DNA of 64,000 nt from Novosphingobium sp. (GTDB taxonomy: Bacteria > Pseudomonadota > Alphaproteobacteria > Sphingomonadales > Sphingomonadaceae), in assembly GCF_027486195.1 (NCBI RefSeq), contig NZ_JAIXPP010000010.1, positions 24,257-88,256 of the forward strand, read 5' to 3'. Under the pieces are notes generated by a model, which was not told where the DNA came from, made no database searches, and saw nothing but the letters and a program-made list of their open reading frames with translations. Positions 41,623 to 50,555 of this stretch are shown here, one piece after another. The translations under genes and the position numbers were made by a program. Within the stretch, counting starts at the first letter, position 1; every line of letters starts with the position of its first letter.

Positions 41623-42536
41623 GCCGTAACCCGGATGCAGGCGATGCCCCGCGCCGCCAGCCGTCCGCAGATCGCATGGGCATCCGGCCCCGAAGCGCGC
41701 AAACGGTAGACCTGCATCTGCCGCACCACCGCCGGGATGATCACCGGCTCCAGCGCTTGCAGTTCGGGCTCGCTTGCTGAAAGCTCCTGCCACAACTCAT
41801 CCGCCCCGGCGACGTTGGTTGCCGCCGCCAGTTGGATCGTCTGTACCGTGCCCTGCATGGCCCCCTGCGCTGGCATTGCGGATGGCGGCGCATAGGCCTG
41901 CCGCACCGGCGCCGCCTGCGCGGGAGCAGGCAGCCCAAGCGCCGCGCTTTTCGCCGCCTCGGCATAGTCCAGCGGCTGGCGCAGGATCACCACCGAGGTC
42001 GAAGCCGGATTGGTCAACGCATAAAGCTGCCGCGCGAAATCCCACGGCAGGCGGATGCACCCATGCGAGGCCGGCGCTCCCGTCACCCGTCCGGCGTGAA
42101 GCGCCACACCGCTCCACGTCAGCCGCTGCATATAGGGCATCGGCGCGTTGTCATACGTGCGCGAGCGGTGCTTCACGTGCTTCTGCAGGATCGTGAAGGT
42201 GCCCGCCGGCGTGCCATAGCCGCGCCGCCCGGTCGAAACCGCCGTCGATCCCCATTCTTCGCCGTCTCGGAACACCCAGAGCCGCTGCGAGGGGATGCTC
42301 ACCACGATCAGCACGCCCTTGCGGGCAGCTGAAACGGGCGTGGGCGGGGGTGGCCCCTCCGGCTCACCATCAAGCGCCGGATCGGGCGCACATTGCGCCG
42401 CGGCCGAAGCGAACTGGACCGGCGCAGGGGTTGGCGCCACCCGCTCGGCAAAGGCCGCTCGGGCGAGTACGCCGCATCCCAGCAGCGCCAGCACCATTCC
42501 CGCCAAAACAGAGACTCGTCCCGAAGCCCAACCCAT
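41619..42536 (-). CDS. L,D-transpeptidase (YkuD domain), exported
   Basis: 305 residues with an N-terminal signal or membrane anchor and a Pro-rich linker. The YkuD domain covers about residues 75-195, with His-Ala-Gly-Arg and the catalytic Ser-His-Gly-Cys-Ile-Arg-Leu motif near residue 160. The enzyme forms 3-3 peptidoglycan crosslinks or attaches proteins to the wall. The last 60 residues are a separate small domain resembling SPOR-like folds. It converges with the LysR gene with a 4-base overlap of ends. Confidence 0.88.
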   Translation of the reverse strand: MGWASGRVSVLAGMVLALLGCGVLARAAFAERVAPTPAPVQFASAAAQCAPDPALDGEPEGPPPPTPVSAARKGVLIVVSIPSQRLWVFRDGEEWGSTAVSTGRRGYGTPAGTFTILQKHVKHRSRTYDNAPMPYMQRLTWSGVALHAGRVTGAPASHGCIRLPWDFARQLYALTNPASTSVVILRQPLDYAEAAKSAALGLPAPAQAAPVRQAYAPPSAMPAQGAMQGTVQTIQLAAATNVAGADELWQELSASEPELQALEPVIIPAVVRQMQVYRLRASGPDAHAICGRLAARGIACIRVTA

Positions 42537-42609
42537 GCAGTATGGTTAACGGATCGTTACCTAACGTAACACTGCTTTTTGGTCTTTGTCCGGCCTCAGC
42601 AGGCGTCCC

Positions 42610-44088
42610 TCAACGGGACGCTGCGAGCCGCTCTCCGCCCGCCTGCCAGCCGCCGCCCAGCGCTCGAAAGGCGGTGACACCCGCGCGCGCTGCCTCGGCC
42701 CGGGCAGCAATCGCCTGATCCTCGGCATCGAGCCGCTGCCGTTCGATCGCCAGCGCCTCGATCCGGCTTACCACACCGGCCTGAAACGCCGTCTCGATCC
42801 GCTGGCGGCTATCCGCCAGCCGCGCCGCGACCGTGGCCGCCGCGTCCGCCTGCTCGCTACGCTTGGTCAGCGCGAGCAGCGCATTCTCGCCCTCCGCCGC
42901 GGCCTGCAGCGCGGTCTGCCGCCAGTTCGCGACAGCTTCCTTCAGCCGCGCTTCCGCCGCCGATTGCTGCGCCCGCAGCCGCCCGCCCGTGAACAGCGGA
43001 ACGTTGAACCCGCCGCCAGCACCGGCCTGCACCGCGCCGCCGGTGAACAGGTTGCCCATCCCGTTGGCAAGAAACCCGGCAAAGCCCGAAATGGTGAAGC
43101 GGGGATAGCGCGCCGCGATCGCCTCCGCCACGCGCGCATCGCTCGCCGCGACCAGCCGCTCAGCCGCGACGACATCGGGCCGCCGCGCCAGCAGCGAGGC
43201 CGGGCCATCGGGCACCGCAGGCGCGCGCACGGCCGGAATGCCGCTCTCACTCATCTTGGCCCCACTCATCTTGGCCCCACCCATCTCGCGCGCGACTTGC
43301 CCGGGCGCACGGCCCATCAGCACATCGAGCCGGTTGCGCTCCACTTCCAGCGCGGTCTCCAGCGCCGGAACGGCCAAGGTTGCCCCGGCCAGTTCCGCCC
43401 CGCTGCGGTCCGTCTCGGTCAACGCCGCCACGCCGCGTTCGGCCCGCTGGCGCAGCAGGGCGTCCGCATCCCGCGCCGCTGCAACGCGCGCGTGCGCCAC
43501 CGCGAGCCGCGCCTCGATCGCGCGCACGTCAATGTAAGTGTTCACCACTGAGGCCGCGATCGTCAGCCGCGCACCGGCCAGCCCCGCCTCCGCCGCGCCC
43601 GCCTCGGCCCGCGCCGCACGGGCACCAGCCGAAAGCCGCCCGAACAGGTCGAGCTCCCACGAGGCCGCACCGTTCAGGCCATATTGCTCGACCGTCCGCT
43701 GAAAGCCGGGAAAGCGCGAAAAGGCGCGGCCCTGCACATCCTCGATCGATTGCCGCTTGATCCCAGCCGAACCATCAAGCGAGGCCTGCGGCATCAGCGC
43801 GCCCTTGGCTGCCTTCAGCCCTGCTGCAGCCTGCTCCAGCCGCGCCGCAGCCGCTGCGATATCGAAATTGCCGGAAAGCGCCGTGTCTACCATGCGGTCC
43901 AGCACCGGATCGCCGAAGCTCTTCCACCAGCCCTCGGCCAGCGGCACGGCATCGGCCGCTGCCGGCGCATTGCGGAAAGCACCGGGCAGCACCGGCGCAG
44001 CAGGCCGGGCATAGGGCGCGGCCTGCGCAGCGGGCGCTGCCCCGCCGAGCACGAGAACGGCCGCAGCTCCGGCAAGAAAGGTCCACAT
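42610..44088 (-). CDS. RND efflux outer-membrane factor (TolC/NodT-like)
   Basis: 492 residues with a signal peptide, then the two repeats of long Ala/Arg-rich coiled coils and the Gly-Leu-Asn-Gly-Ala-Ala-Ser-Trp-Glu-Leu-Asp-Leu-Phe-Gly-Arg segment of the NodT family. It lacks the N-terminal lipobox Cys common in that family. A 15-bp tandem duplication gives a repeated Gly-Ala-Lys-Met-Ser near residue 275. It diverges from the TetR gene and should form the channel for the adaptor and pump encoded beyond it. Confidence 0.87.
   Translation of the reverse strand: MWTFLAGAAAVLVLGGAAPAAQAAPYARPAAPVLPGAFRNAPAAADAVPLAEGWWKSFGDPVLDRMVDTALSGNFDIAAAAARLEQAAAGLKAAKGALMPQASLDGSAGIKRQSIEDVQGRAFSRFPGFQRTVEQYGLNGAASWELDLFGRLSAGARAARAEAGAAEAGLAGARLTIAASVVNTYIDVRAIEARLAVAHARVAAARDADALLRQRAERGVAALTETDRSGAELAGATLAVPALETALEVERNRLDVLMGRAPGQVAREMGGAKMSGAKMSESGIPAVRAPAVPDGPASLLARRPDVVAAERLVAASDARVAEAIAARYPRFTISGFAGFLANGMGNLFTGGAVQAGAGGGFNVPLFTGGRLRAQQSAAEARLKEAVANWRQTALQAAAEGENALLALTKRSEQADAAATVAARLADSRQRIETAFQAGVVSRIEALAIERQRLDAEDQAIAARAEAARAGVTAFRALGGGWQAGGERLAASR
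43248..43277. repeat. 15-bp tandem duplication in the efflux outer-membrane factor gene
   Basis: CACTCATCTTGGCCC occurs twice in tandem with a degenerate third part. It keeps frame and inserts five residues in the linker between coiled-coil repeats, so it is likely tolerated. Confidence 0.75.
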
Positions 44089-44135
44089 CGGAAGAGTCCT
44101 TGACCTATGAATGATGAAAGAATATATCCTTTTTC

Positions 44136-44768
44136 ATGAAAATCAACCCAGCCATTTCAGAAAAGCGAAAGGCAGGTCGGCCCAGCGTGGACCGCCGGGA
44201 CGAGATTCTCGACGCCGCCGAACGCCTCTATGATGCGCTCGGATTCGAAAAAGTCACGGTGACCGACGTTGCCCGCGCGCTCGGCATGTCGCCCGCCAAT
44301 CTCTATCGCAGCTTCGCCAATCGCCAGGCCATCGACGAGGCGGTGACAAGCCGCGCGTTGACCGGCGTGGAAGACGCCGCATGGCGGGTCGCGCGCGGCG
44401 CCTCCGCCGATCCGATCCGCACCTTTGAGCTGCTTTGCATGGATATCGCCCTGAAAATGCGCGATCTTCTTTTCAAAGGCGGGCGCTCAAGCGATCTGTG
44501 CCTCGCCGCCACGCGCGGCAATTGGCCGCCGGTGCAGCAGTTCATGGATACGCTGCACGGCCTCATCCGCCATGTCATCGCCGAAGGCCAGCGTCAGGGC
44601 GTCATGCGCGCCGATCTCCCGCTCGAGGCAACCTCGGCCGCCACCTTCACCGCGATGGCCAAGGTCTGGCACCCGGTCATGCTCGATACCTTCGGCGTGG
44701 CCCACCTTGAAAGCGAGACGGCGGGGATCACGCGCCTGGTGCTTGAGGCGCTCAGAACCAAAAACTGA
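44136..44768 (+). CDS. TetR-family regulator of the RND efflux genes
   Basis: 210 residues. The helix-turn-helix region near residues 20-65 reads Val-Thr-Asp-Val-Ala-Arg-Ala-Leu-Gly-Met-Ser-Pro-Ala-Asn-Leu-Tyr-Arg. It sits between the divergent outer-membrane factor and the adaptor/pump genes, typical for a local repressor. AT-rich partial dyads containing TTTTTCAT occur on both sides of the gene and may be its operators (inference). Confidence 0.88.
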   Translation: MKINPAISEKRKAGRPSVDRRDEILDAAERLYDALGFEKVTVTDVARALGMSPANLYRSFANRQAIDEAVTSRALTGVEDAAWRVARGASADPIRTFELLCMDIALKMRDLLFKGGRSSDLCLAATRGNWPPVQQFMDTLHGLIRHVIAEGQRQGVMRADLPLEATSAATFTAMAKVWHPVMLDTFGVAHLESETAGITRLVLEALRTKN

Positions 44769-44854
44769 AAACAGAAATAATTTTTCATCTTTTCTGAAAC
44801 GTCAGCCGTGATTATAGGGGAGTCGAAAGTCCCCCCAGGGGCTCGGAGGCTGAC

Positions 44855-45943
44855 ATGCAACGCCGCGCCATTTCCCGTTTCCCGCTCCTCGCCGCGCTCG
44901 CCGGCACCGCACTCCTCGGCGGCTGCTCCGGCACCGCGTCAGACCAGCCCGCCGAGCCGCTCGTCGCCGCCGCGCTGGTGCAGGGCGAAGGTGGCGGCGA
45001 AAGTGGGGGCGATGCCTACACCGGCACAGTCCACGCCCGCACCGAAAGCACGCTGGCCTTCCGCGTCCCCGGCAAGATCCTCGCCCGCCTCGTCGACGCT
45101 GGCTCGCAGGTCCGCGCCGGGCAGCCGCTGTTCCGGCTCGATGCCCGCGATCTCGGCCTCGCCGCGTCCGCTGCGGCAGACAAAGTGCGCGCTGCCGAAG
45201 CCGATGCCGCACGTACCGCAGCAGACGAAGCGCGTCTGCGCCCGCTCGTCGCCACCGGCGCCATTTCCCCCTCTACTTACGACGGCGCCCGCGCCGCGCG
45301 CGATGCCGCCGCTGCCACGCTCTCCGCCGCGCGCGCCGCCGCCGCCAATGCCGCCAACGAACGCGGCTATGCTGTGCTCGTCGCCGATGCAGACGGTGTC
45401 GTCACCGAAGTGCTTGCCGAGGCGGGCCAATTAGTCGCCGCTGGCACGCCGGTGCTGCGCCTTGCCCGCAGCGGCGCGCGCGAAGCGCTCGTTGCCGTCC
45501 CCGAAACCGCGCTCGCTGCGCTGCCGAAAACCGCGCAGGCCCTCGTCTATGGCCGTAATACGCCCGTCACCGCCACCTTGCGCGAAGTCGCCGGGGCCGC
45601 CGATCCGCTGACCCGCACGTTCGCTGCGCGCTATGTCCTGTCCGGTGCACCGGCAGACGCTCCGCTCGGCGCCACCGTCACCGTGCGCCTGCCCGGCACC
45701 AGCGCCGGCAGCAGCCGCGTCCCGCTCGGCGCGCTCGTCGATCTCGGCAAAGGGCCGGGCGTGTGGGTGATTCAGCCGGATCGCAGTGTCCGCTTCCAGC
45801 CCGCGCAGCCGCTGCGCCTTACCGAGGAGGAAGCCTTCCTCCCCGCCGCGGCGCTGCCCCCCGGCACCCGCGTCGTCGCGCTCGGCGGGCAGTTGCTCCA
45901 CGCCGGCCAGAAAGTCCGCCCGGCTGAAGGCGCGGCCCGGTGA
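44855..45943 (+). CDS. RND efflux periplasmic adaptor (membrane fusion protein), lipoprotein
   Basis: 362 residues with a lipobox Leu-Leu-Gly-Gly-Cys near residue 24. The biotinyl-lipoyl halves appear as Ala-Gly-Ser-Gln-Val-Arg-Ala-Gly-Gln-Pro-Leu and Ala-Gly-Gln-Leu-Val-Ala-Ala-Gly-Thr-Pro-Val, flanking an Ala-rich helical hairpin. It bridges pump and outer-membrane channel. The stop is coupled to the pump gene by GTGA. Confidence 0.9.
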   Translation: MQRRAISRFPLLAALAGTALLGGCSGTASDQPAEPLVAAALVQGEGGGESGGDAYTGTVHARTESTLAFRVPGKILARLVDAGSQVRAGQPLFRLDARDLGLAASAAADKVRAAEADAARTAADEARLRPLVATGAISPSTYDGARAARDAAAATLSAARAAAANAANERGYAVLVADADGVVTEVLAEAGQLVAAGTPVLRLARSGAREALVAVPETALAALPKTAQALVYGRNTPVTATLREVAGAADPLTRTFAARYVLSGAPADAPLGATVTVRLPGTSAGSSRVPLGALVDLGKGPGVWVIQPDRSVRFQPAQPLRLTEEEAFLPAAALPPGTRVVALGGQLLHAGQKVRPAEGAAR

Positions 45944-48900
45944 AGGGCCCCAACCTCTCCGCGATCGCGGTCAAGGAACCCTCGGCCACGCTGTTCCTGC
46001 TGCTCGCCGCGATGGCTGCGGGCATCTTCGCCTTCTTCCAGCTCGGCCGCGCCGAAGATCCCAGCTTTACCTTGAAGGTGCTGACGGTATCCGCCGCATG
46101 GCCCGGCGCCACCGCGCAGGAAATGCAGGATCAGGTTGCCGATCGGCTGGAAAAGCGCCTCCAGGAACTGCCCTACTACGACCGGATCGAAACCCAGACC
46201 CGGCCCGGCTTCCTCACCATCACCATCCTGTTCGGCGACAAGGCCTCGCCGAAGGACGCGCCGGAGCTGTTCTATCAGGCGCGCAAGAAGATGAGCGACG
46301 AGGCGATCAATCTGCCGCGCGGCGTGATCGGCCCGATCGTCAACGACGAATACTCCGACGTCTATTTCTCGCTCATCGCGGTGCAGGCCAAAGGCTTGCC
46401 CCACCGCGCGCTGGTGCAGCGCGCCGAAGCCATCCGCAGCGAACTCCAGCGCGTCGATGGTGTCAAGAAGGTCGCGCTGTTCGGCGAACAGCGCCCGCGC
46501 ATCTACGTCGAGCTTTCCAACCGCAAGCTCGCCACGCTGGGGCTGGGCGCCGATGCCGTGCTCGGCGCGCTTGCCAATCAGAACCTGATCCAGCCCGCCG
46601 CCCAGTTCGAAACATCCTCGCGCCTCGTGCCCGTGCGCGTCACGGGCGGCTTCGACGATCTCGATGCCGTGCGGGCCACCCCGATCAGCGCAGGCGGGCG
46701 CGTGGTGCGCGTCGGTGATATCGCCGAGGTCCGGCGCGGCTACGAAGACCCGCCCAGCTTCCAGGTCCGCCATGAGGGCGGCGAGGCGGTCATGCTCGGC
46801 GTCGTCATGCATCCCAACTACAACGGCCTCACCCTCGGCCGTTCGCTCAATGCCAAGCTTGACGAGATCCGCACCCGGCTCCCCCTCGGCGTTACCGCCG
46901 CCGAAGTCGCCGATCAGGCCGCCAACATCGCCGAGGCCTACGGCGAATTCATGCTCAAGTTCGCGGTCGCGCTCAGCGTGGTCATGGTCGTCAGCCTCAT
47001 CGCGCTCGGCTGGCGCGTGGGCATCGTCGTCGCGCTCTCCGTTCCCCTCACGCTCGCCGCCGTGTTCGTGATCATGCTGATGACCGGCCGCCAGTTCGAC
47101 CGCATTACGCTGGGCGCGCTGATCCTCAGCCTCGGCCTCCTCGTTGATGATGCGATCATCGCGATCGAGATGATGGTGGTGAAGCTCGAAGAAGGGATGA
47201 GCCGGATCGAGGCCGCCACCTTCGCCTGGGGCGCGACCGCCGGGCCGATGCTGGCGGGCACGATCGTCACCATAGTCGGCTTCCTTCCCGTCGGCTTCGC
47301 GCGCTCCACTGCGGGCGAATATGCCGGTAACATCTTCTGGATCGTCGGCTTCGCGCTCCTCGTCTCGTGGATCGTCGCGGTCTATTTCACCCCCTACCTC
47401 GGTGTGAAGTTGCTGCCCGATATCAAGCCGGTGGCTGGCGGGCACGATGCGATCTACGCCACGCCGCGCTATGAACAGCTGCGCCACTGGATCACCCGCA
47501 GCGTGGCGCAGCGCGGCCGCCTCACCCTCGGCGTGCTCCTCGGCATGGTGCTCGCAGCCGTGCTGCTCGTCGTCGCGATCCCCAAGCAGTTCTTCCCGAT
47601 CTCGGACCGGCCCGAGCTGCTGATCGAGGTCTACAATCCGCATGGCTCCAGCCTTGTCGCAACACGCAGCGTGGTTGAAAAGATCGAGCATGATCTGCTC
47701 AACCGGCCCGAGATGAAGGCCGAGATCCGCTACGTCGACAGCTACCTCGGCGGAGGCGCCCCGCGTTTCTTCCTCTCGCTCAATCCCGAGCCCGCCGATC
47801 CCTCCTTCGCCAAGCTCATCGTGCTGACCCACAGCCCCGCCGCGCGCGACCGGCTGCGCCTGCTCGTCCAGAAGCTCGCCGCCGAGGGCCACTACCCCGG
47901 CGCCCGCGTCCGCGCGCTCAGCCTGCTGTTCGGCCCGCCGGTGCCCTATCCCGTCGCCTTCCGCGTCACCGGGCCGGAGCCGGACCAGTTGCGCCGCATT
48001 TCAGCCCAAGTCGCCAAGGTGGTCCGCGCCAATCCCAACACGGTCGCGGTCAACACCGACTGGGGCGACCGTACCCCCGCCGTCACGCTCCAGTTCGACA
48101 ACGACCGCCTGCGCTTGCTCGGGCTCGATCCCGCCAGCGTCGCCCGGCAGGTCTCCGCGCTGATTTCGGGCACAACCGTTGCACAGGCCCGCTACGGTGA
48201 CCGCACCACCGATGTCGTCGTCCGCACTCCGGGGGCTGAACGCCACGCGCTCGGTGACCTCGGCAGCCTCGTGATCGGCACCGCGAACGGCACCGGCGTG
48301 ACCCTTGCGCAAGTCGCAAAGATCGTGCCTTCCAGCGAAGACCCGCTGCTGGTGCGCCGCAACCGCGTGCCGACGATGACCGTGCGCGCCGATATCACCA
48401 AGGGCATCCAGCCGGCTGACGTGACTGCCGCGATCCTGCCCAAACTGCAGCCCGTGATGGACAAGCTGCCCGCAGGCTATGCGATCATCGCCGCCGGCTC
48501 GGTCGAGGAGGCCGGCAAGGCAAACGCCGCGCTGGCGCCGCTGTTCCCGATCATGATCGGGATCATGCTGCTCGTGCTCATGCTGCAGACCCGCTCGTTC
48601 CGCATGACCGGCCTCGTCTTCGCGACCGCGCCGCTCGGGCTGCTCGGTGCAATCCCTGCGCTGCTCATCACCGGCTTCCCGTTCGGCTTCAACGCCATCC
48701 TCGGCCTGATCGGGCTTGCCGGCATTCTCATGCGCAACACGCTGATCCTCGTCGACCAGATCGATTCCGAACGCGCCCGCGGCCTCGGCCTCGAAGCCGC
48801 CGTGATCGAGGCGACCGTGCGCCGCGCGCGCCCGGTGCTGCTCACCGCGCTTGCGGCGGTGCTCGCCTTTCTGCCGCTCACGCTGTCCAGCTTCTGGGGC

Positions 48901-49005
48901 CCGCTTGCGGTCGTGCTGATCGGGGGCACGCTCGTCGGCACCGCGCTGACGCTGTTCTTCCTCCCCGCGCTCTACGCGCTGTGGATGGTGCGGCGCGCGG
49001 CGTAG
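45940..49005 (+). CDS. RND-family efflux pump permease
   Basis: 1021 residues from a GTG overlapping the adaptor stop. Twelve membrane helices in the 1+5, 1+5 layout and two large periplasmic loops are evident. The transmembrane helix 4 motif Gly-Leu-Leu-Val-Asp-Asp-Ala-Ile-Ile-Ala-Ile-Glu carries the proton-relay Asp pair. Sequence is closer to the drug/solvent HAE-type branch than to metal pumps. The substrates are unknown. Confidence 0.93.
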   Translation: MKGPNLSAIAVKEPSATLFLLLAAMAAGIFAFFQLGRAEDPSFTLKVLTVSAAWPGATAQEMQDQVADRLEKRLQELPYYDRIETQTRPGFLTITILFGDKASPKDAPELFYQARKKMSDEAINLPRGVIGPIVNDEYSDVYFSLIAVQAKGLPHRALVQRAEAIRSELQRVDGVKKVALFGEQRPRIYVELSNRKLATLGLGADAVLGALANQNLIQPAAQFETSSRLVPVRVTGGFDDLDAVRATPISAGGRVVRVGDIAEVRRGYEDPPSFQVRHEGGEAVMLGVVMHPNYNGLTLGRSLNAKLDEIRTRLPLGVTAAEVADQAANIAEAYGEFMLKFAVALSVVMVVSLIALGWRVGIVVALSVPLTLAAVFVIMLMTGRQFDRITLGALILSLGLLVDDAIIAIEMMVVKLEEGMSRIEAATFAWGATAGPMLAGTIVTIVGFLPVGFARSTAGEYAGNIFWIVGFALLVSWIVAVYFTPYLGVKLLPDIKPVAGGHDAIYATPRYEQLRHWITRSVAQRGRLTLGVLLGMVLAAVLLVVAIPKQFFPISDRPELLIEVYNPHGSSLVATRSVVEKIEHDLLNRPEMKAEIRYVDSYLGGGAPRFFLSLNPEPADPSFAKLIVLTHSPAARDRLRLLVQKLAAEGHYPGARVRALSLLFGPPVPYPVAFRVTGPEPDQLRRISAQVAKVVRANPNTVAVNTDWGDRTPAVTLQFDNDRLRLLGLDPASVARQVSALISGTTVAQARYGDRTTDVVVRTPGAERHALGDLGSLVIGTANGTGVTLAQVAKIVPSSEDPLLVRRNRVPTMTVRADITKGIQPADVTAAILPKLQPVMDKLPAGYAIIAAGSVEEAGKANAALAPLFPIMIGIMLLVLMLQTRSFRMTGLVFATAPLGLLGAIPALLITGFPFGFNAILGLIGLAGILMRNTLILVDQIDSERARGLGLEAAVIEATVRRARPVLLTALAAVLAFLPLTLSSFWGPLAVVLIGGTLVGTALTLFFLPALYALWMVRRAA

Positions 49006-49010
49006 GAGGT

Positions 49011-49162
49011 TTCTCGCAGAGGACGCAGAGGGAAAGAAGATCGCAGAGAGGCTGTACCTTGCGGCGCAGCCTCTTTCGATCTGATCGGGAGGGCATCAAT
49101 TTCCGGCTCTGCCGGAAGCGACCTCTCTGCGATCTCCGCTTCCTTCCTGATCTCTGCGAGAA
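49011..49162. repeat. Nested inverted repeat in the gap between efflux and glyoxalase genes
   Basis: TTCTCGCAGAG (49011-49021) pairs with 49152-49162. GATCGCAGAGAGG (49039-49051) pairs with 49122-49134. TTCCGGC TCT GCCGGAA forms a hairpin at 49101-49117. The whole may fold into a branched structure between two convergent genes. The GCAGAG-rich arms resemble dispersed intergenic repeats seen in many proteobacterial genomes. Confidence 0.7.
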
Positions 49163-49179
49163 GCCCCTTCTTCAAACCC

Positions 49180-49617
49180 TCACCAGGTCCCGGTGTTCTC
49201 CATGCTCGCCCACGGTTCTGCGGGTTCGAGATGGCCGTCCTGCAGCAACTCGATCGAGATGCCGTCCGGGCTCTTCACGAAGGCCATGTGGCCATCGCGC
49301 GGGGGGCGGTGAATGATGTGGCCCGCCGCCTGAATCTTCGCGCAGGTCTCGTAAATATTGCTCACCCGGTAGGCGAGGTGGCCGAAGTTGCGTCCGCCGG
49401 TATAGACTTCGCCCGCGCTGCCATCCTCTGGCGGCCAGTTATAGGTCAGCTCCACTTCGGCGATGCCCTCCTCACCGGGCGCGGCGAGGAAGATCAGCGT
49501 GAAGCGGCCCTTGTCGCTCGAAAAGCGGCGCACTTCCTTCACCCCGAACAGCTCGAAGAAGGCGATCGTCGCCTCGGGATCGGTCACGCGGATCATCGCG
49601 TGGAGAAACTTGGTCAC
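49180..49617 (-). CDS. Glyoxalase I-like VOC-family protein
   Basis: 145 residues of the vicinal oxygen chelate fold. Probable metal ligands are His6 (Phe-Leu-His-Ala), a mid-chain Glu in Val-Glu-Leu-Thr, His in Gly-His-Leu-Ala-Tyr, and the final Glu in Ile-Glu-Leu-Leu. Sequence resembles lactoylglutathione lyase, which removes methylglyoxal with glutathione. The relation to the neighbouring efflux and SIMPL genes is not obvious. Confidence 0.85.
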   Translation of the reverse strand: MTKFLHAMIRVTDPEATIAFFELFGVKEVRRFSSDKGRFTLIFLAAPGEEGIAEVELTYNWPPEDGSAGEVYTGGRNFGHLAYRVSNIYETCAKIQAAGHIIHRPPRDGHMAFVKSPDGISIELLQDGHLEPAEPWASMENTGTW

Positions 49618-49709
49618 GGGGAGCAGCTCCTTTGGCTATTCAAACTCGGTTCATCGACGAAATCGCACAGTTCACCGCAGGGCGAAGAGCCCGACAGGGA
49701 GACCATGCC

Positions 49710-50477
49710 GTGACGACTACCGATACTGAGGCCGACGCCGATTCCCAATCGTTTCTTGCCCGCCTGACCCCATCGGGTCTGCAGCGCCCCCTGCTTGCGG
49801 CCGCTGGTGTGCTCGCCCTTGGCATGGTGGCGGGCGGCTATCTCCTTGGCGATGGCCTCAGGCGCAGCCGCGAGGCGGACCGCGCCGTCACCGTGCGCGG
49901 GCTGGCCGAACGCGAGGTAACCGCCGACCTCGCCACCTGGACCATCGCCTATTCCGCCACCGCCGAAGACATGGGCAGCGCGCAGGCCAGCGTCGATCAT
50001 GACAGCCAGGAAATCCGCGCCTTCTTCGCCGGCCTCGGCTTCCCCGCAGAAGCGCTCCAACCCACCGGCGTCAATGTCAGCACCAGCACTGACAACGGCG
50101 TGATGCGCTTCACCGTGCGCCAGCGCATGGCGCTGCGCACCACCGACATCAAGCGCGCGCAGGATGCCGTGCGCCGCCAGTTCGATCTCGTGCGGCGCGG
50201 CGTGATGCTCGAGGAAGGTTCAGGCATGGCCTACACTTTCACCGGGCTCGACAAGATCAAGCCCGCGATGGTCGCCGCCGCCACCAAGGACGCGCGCCGC
50301 TCCGCCGAACAGTTTGCGCAGGATAGCGGCACCGGCGTCGGCGGGATCAAGAACGCGACGCAAGGCTACTTCGAAGTGACCGCGCGGGACGGCGATGGGG
50401 GCGGCGGCTGGGGTGTTTCGGACACGCCGTTCAAGAAGGTCCGCGTCGTGACAACGATCGATTTCTACTTGCGGTAG
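49710..50477 (+). CDS. SIMPL (DUF541) domain protein, membrane-anchored
   Basis: 255 residues from a GTG with GGGAG upstream, preferred to an upstream ATG that would add 26 unlikely residues. One membrane helix lies near residues 27-47, then the SIMPL domain: Thr-Val-Arg-Gly-Leu-Ala-Glu-Arg-Glu-Val near residue 60, and C-terminal Lys-Lys-Val-Arg-Val-Val. Family members occur in periplasmic stress-associated proteins; their biochemical role is not settled. Confidence 0.8.
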   Translation: MTTTDTEADADSQSFLARLTPSGLQRPLLAAAGVLALGMVAGGYLLGDGLRRSREADRAVTVRGLAEREVTADLATWTIAYSATAEDMGSAQASVDHDSQEIRAFFAGLGFPAEALQPTGVNVSTSTDNGVMRFTVRQRMALRTTDIKRAQDAVRRQFDLVRRGVMLEEGSGMAYTFTGLDKIKPAMVAAATKDARRSAEQFAQDSGTGVGGIKNATQGYFEVTARDGDGGGGWGVSDTPFKKVRVVTTIDFYLR

Positions 50478-50503
50478 AATCCTGTGCGCCGCGTCAGCGG
50501 CAA

Positions 50504-50536
50504 GAAAGGGCGCCCCGCATGGCGGCGCGCCCTTTC
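50504..50536. terminator. Bidirectional terminator between SIMPL and porin genes
   Basis: GAAAGGGCGC pairs with GCGCCCTTTC across a 13-base loop. The stem starts with an A-run on one side and ends with a T-run on the other, so it can serve both converging genes. Confidence 0.72.
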
Positions 50537-50555
50537 CTCCTGCAACAGGATGGGA

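Noticed and set aside
45772..47892. A 706-codon reverse open frame
   Set aside because: Antisense to the efflux adaptor and pump; no recognisable domain.
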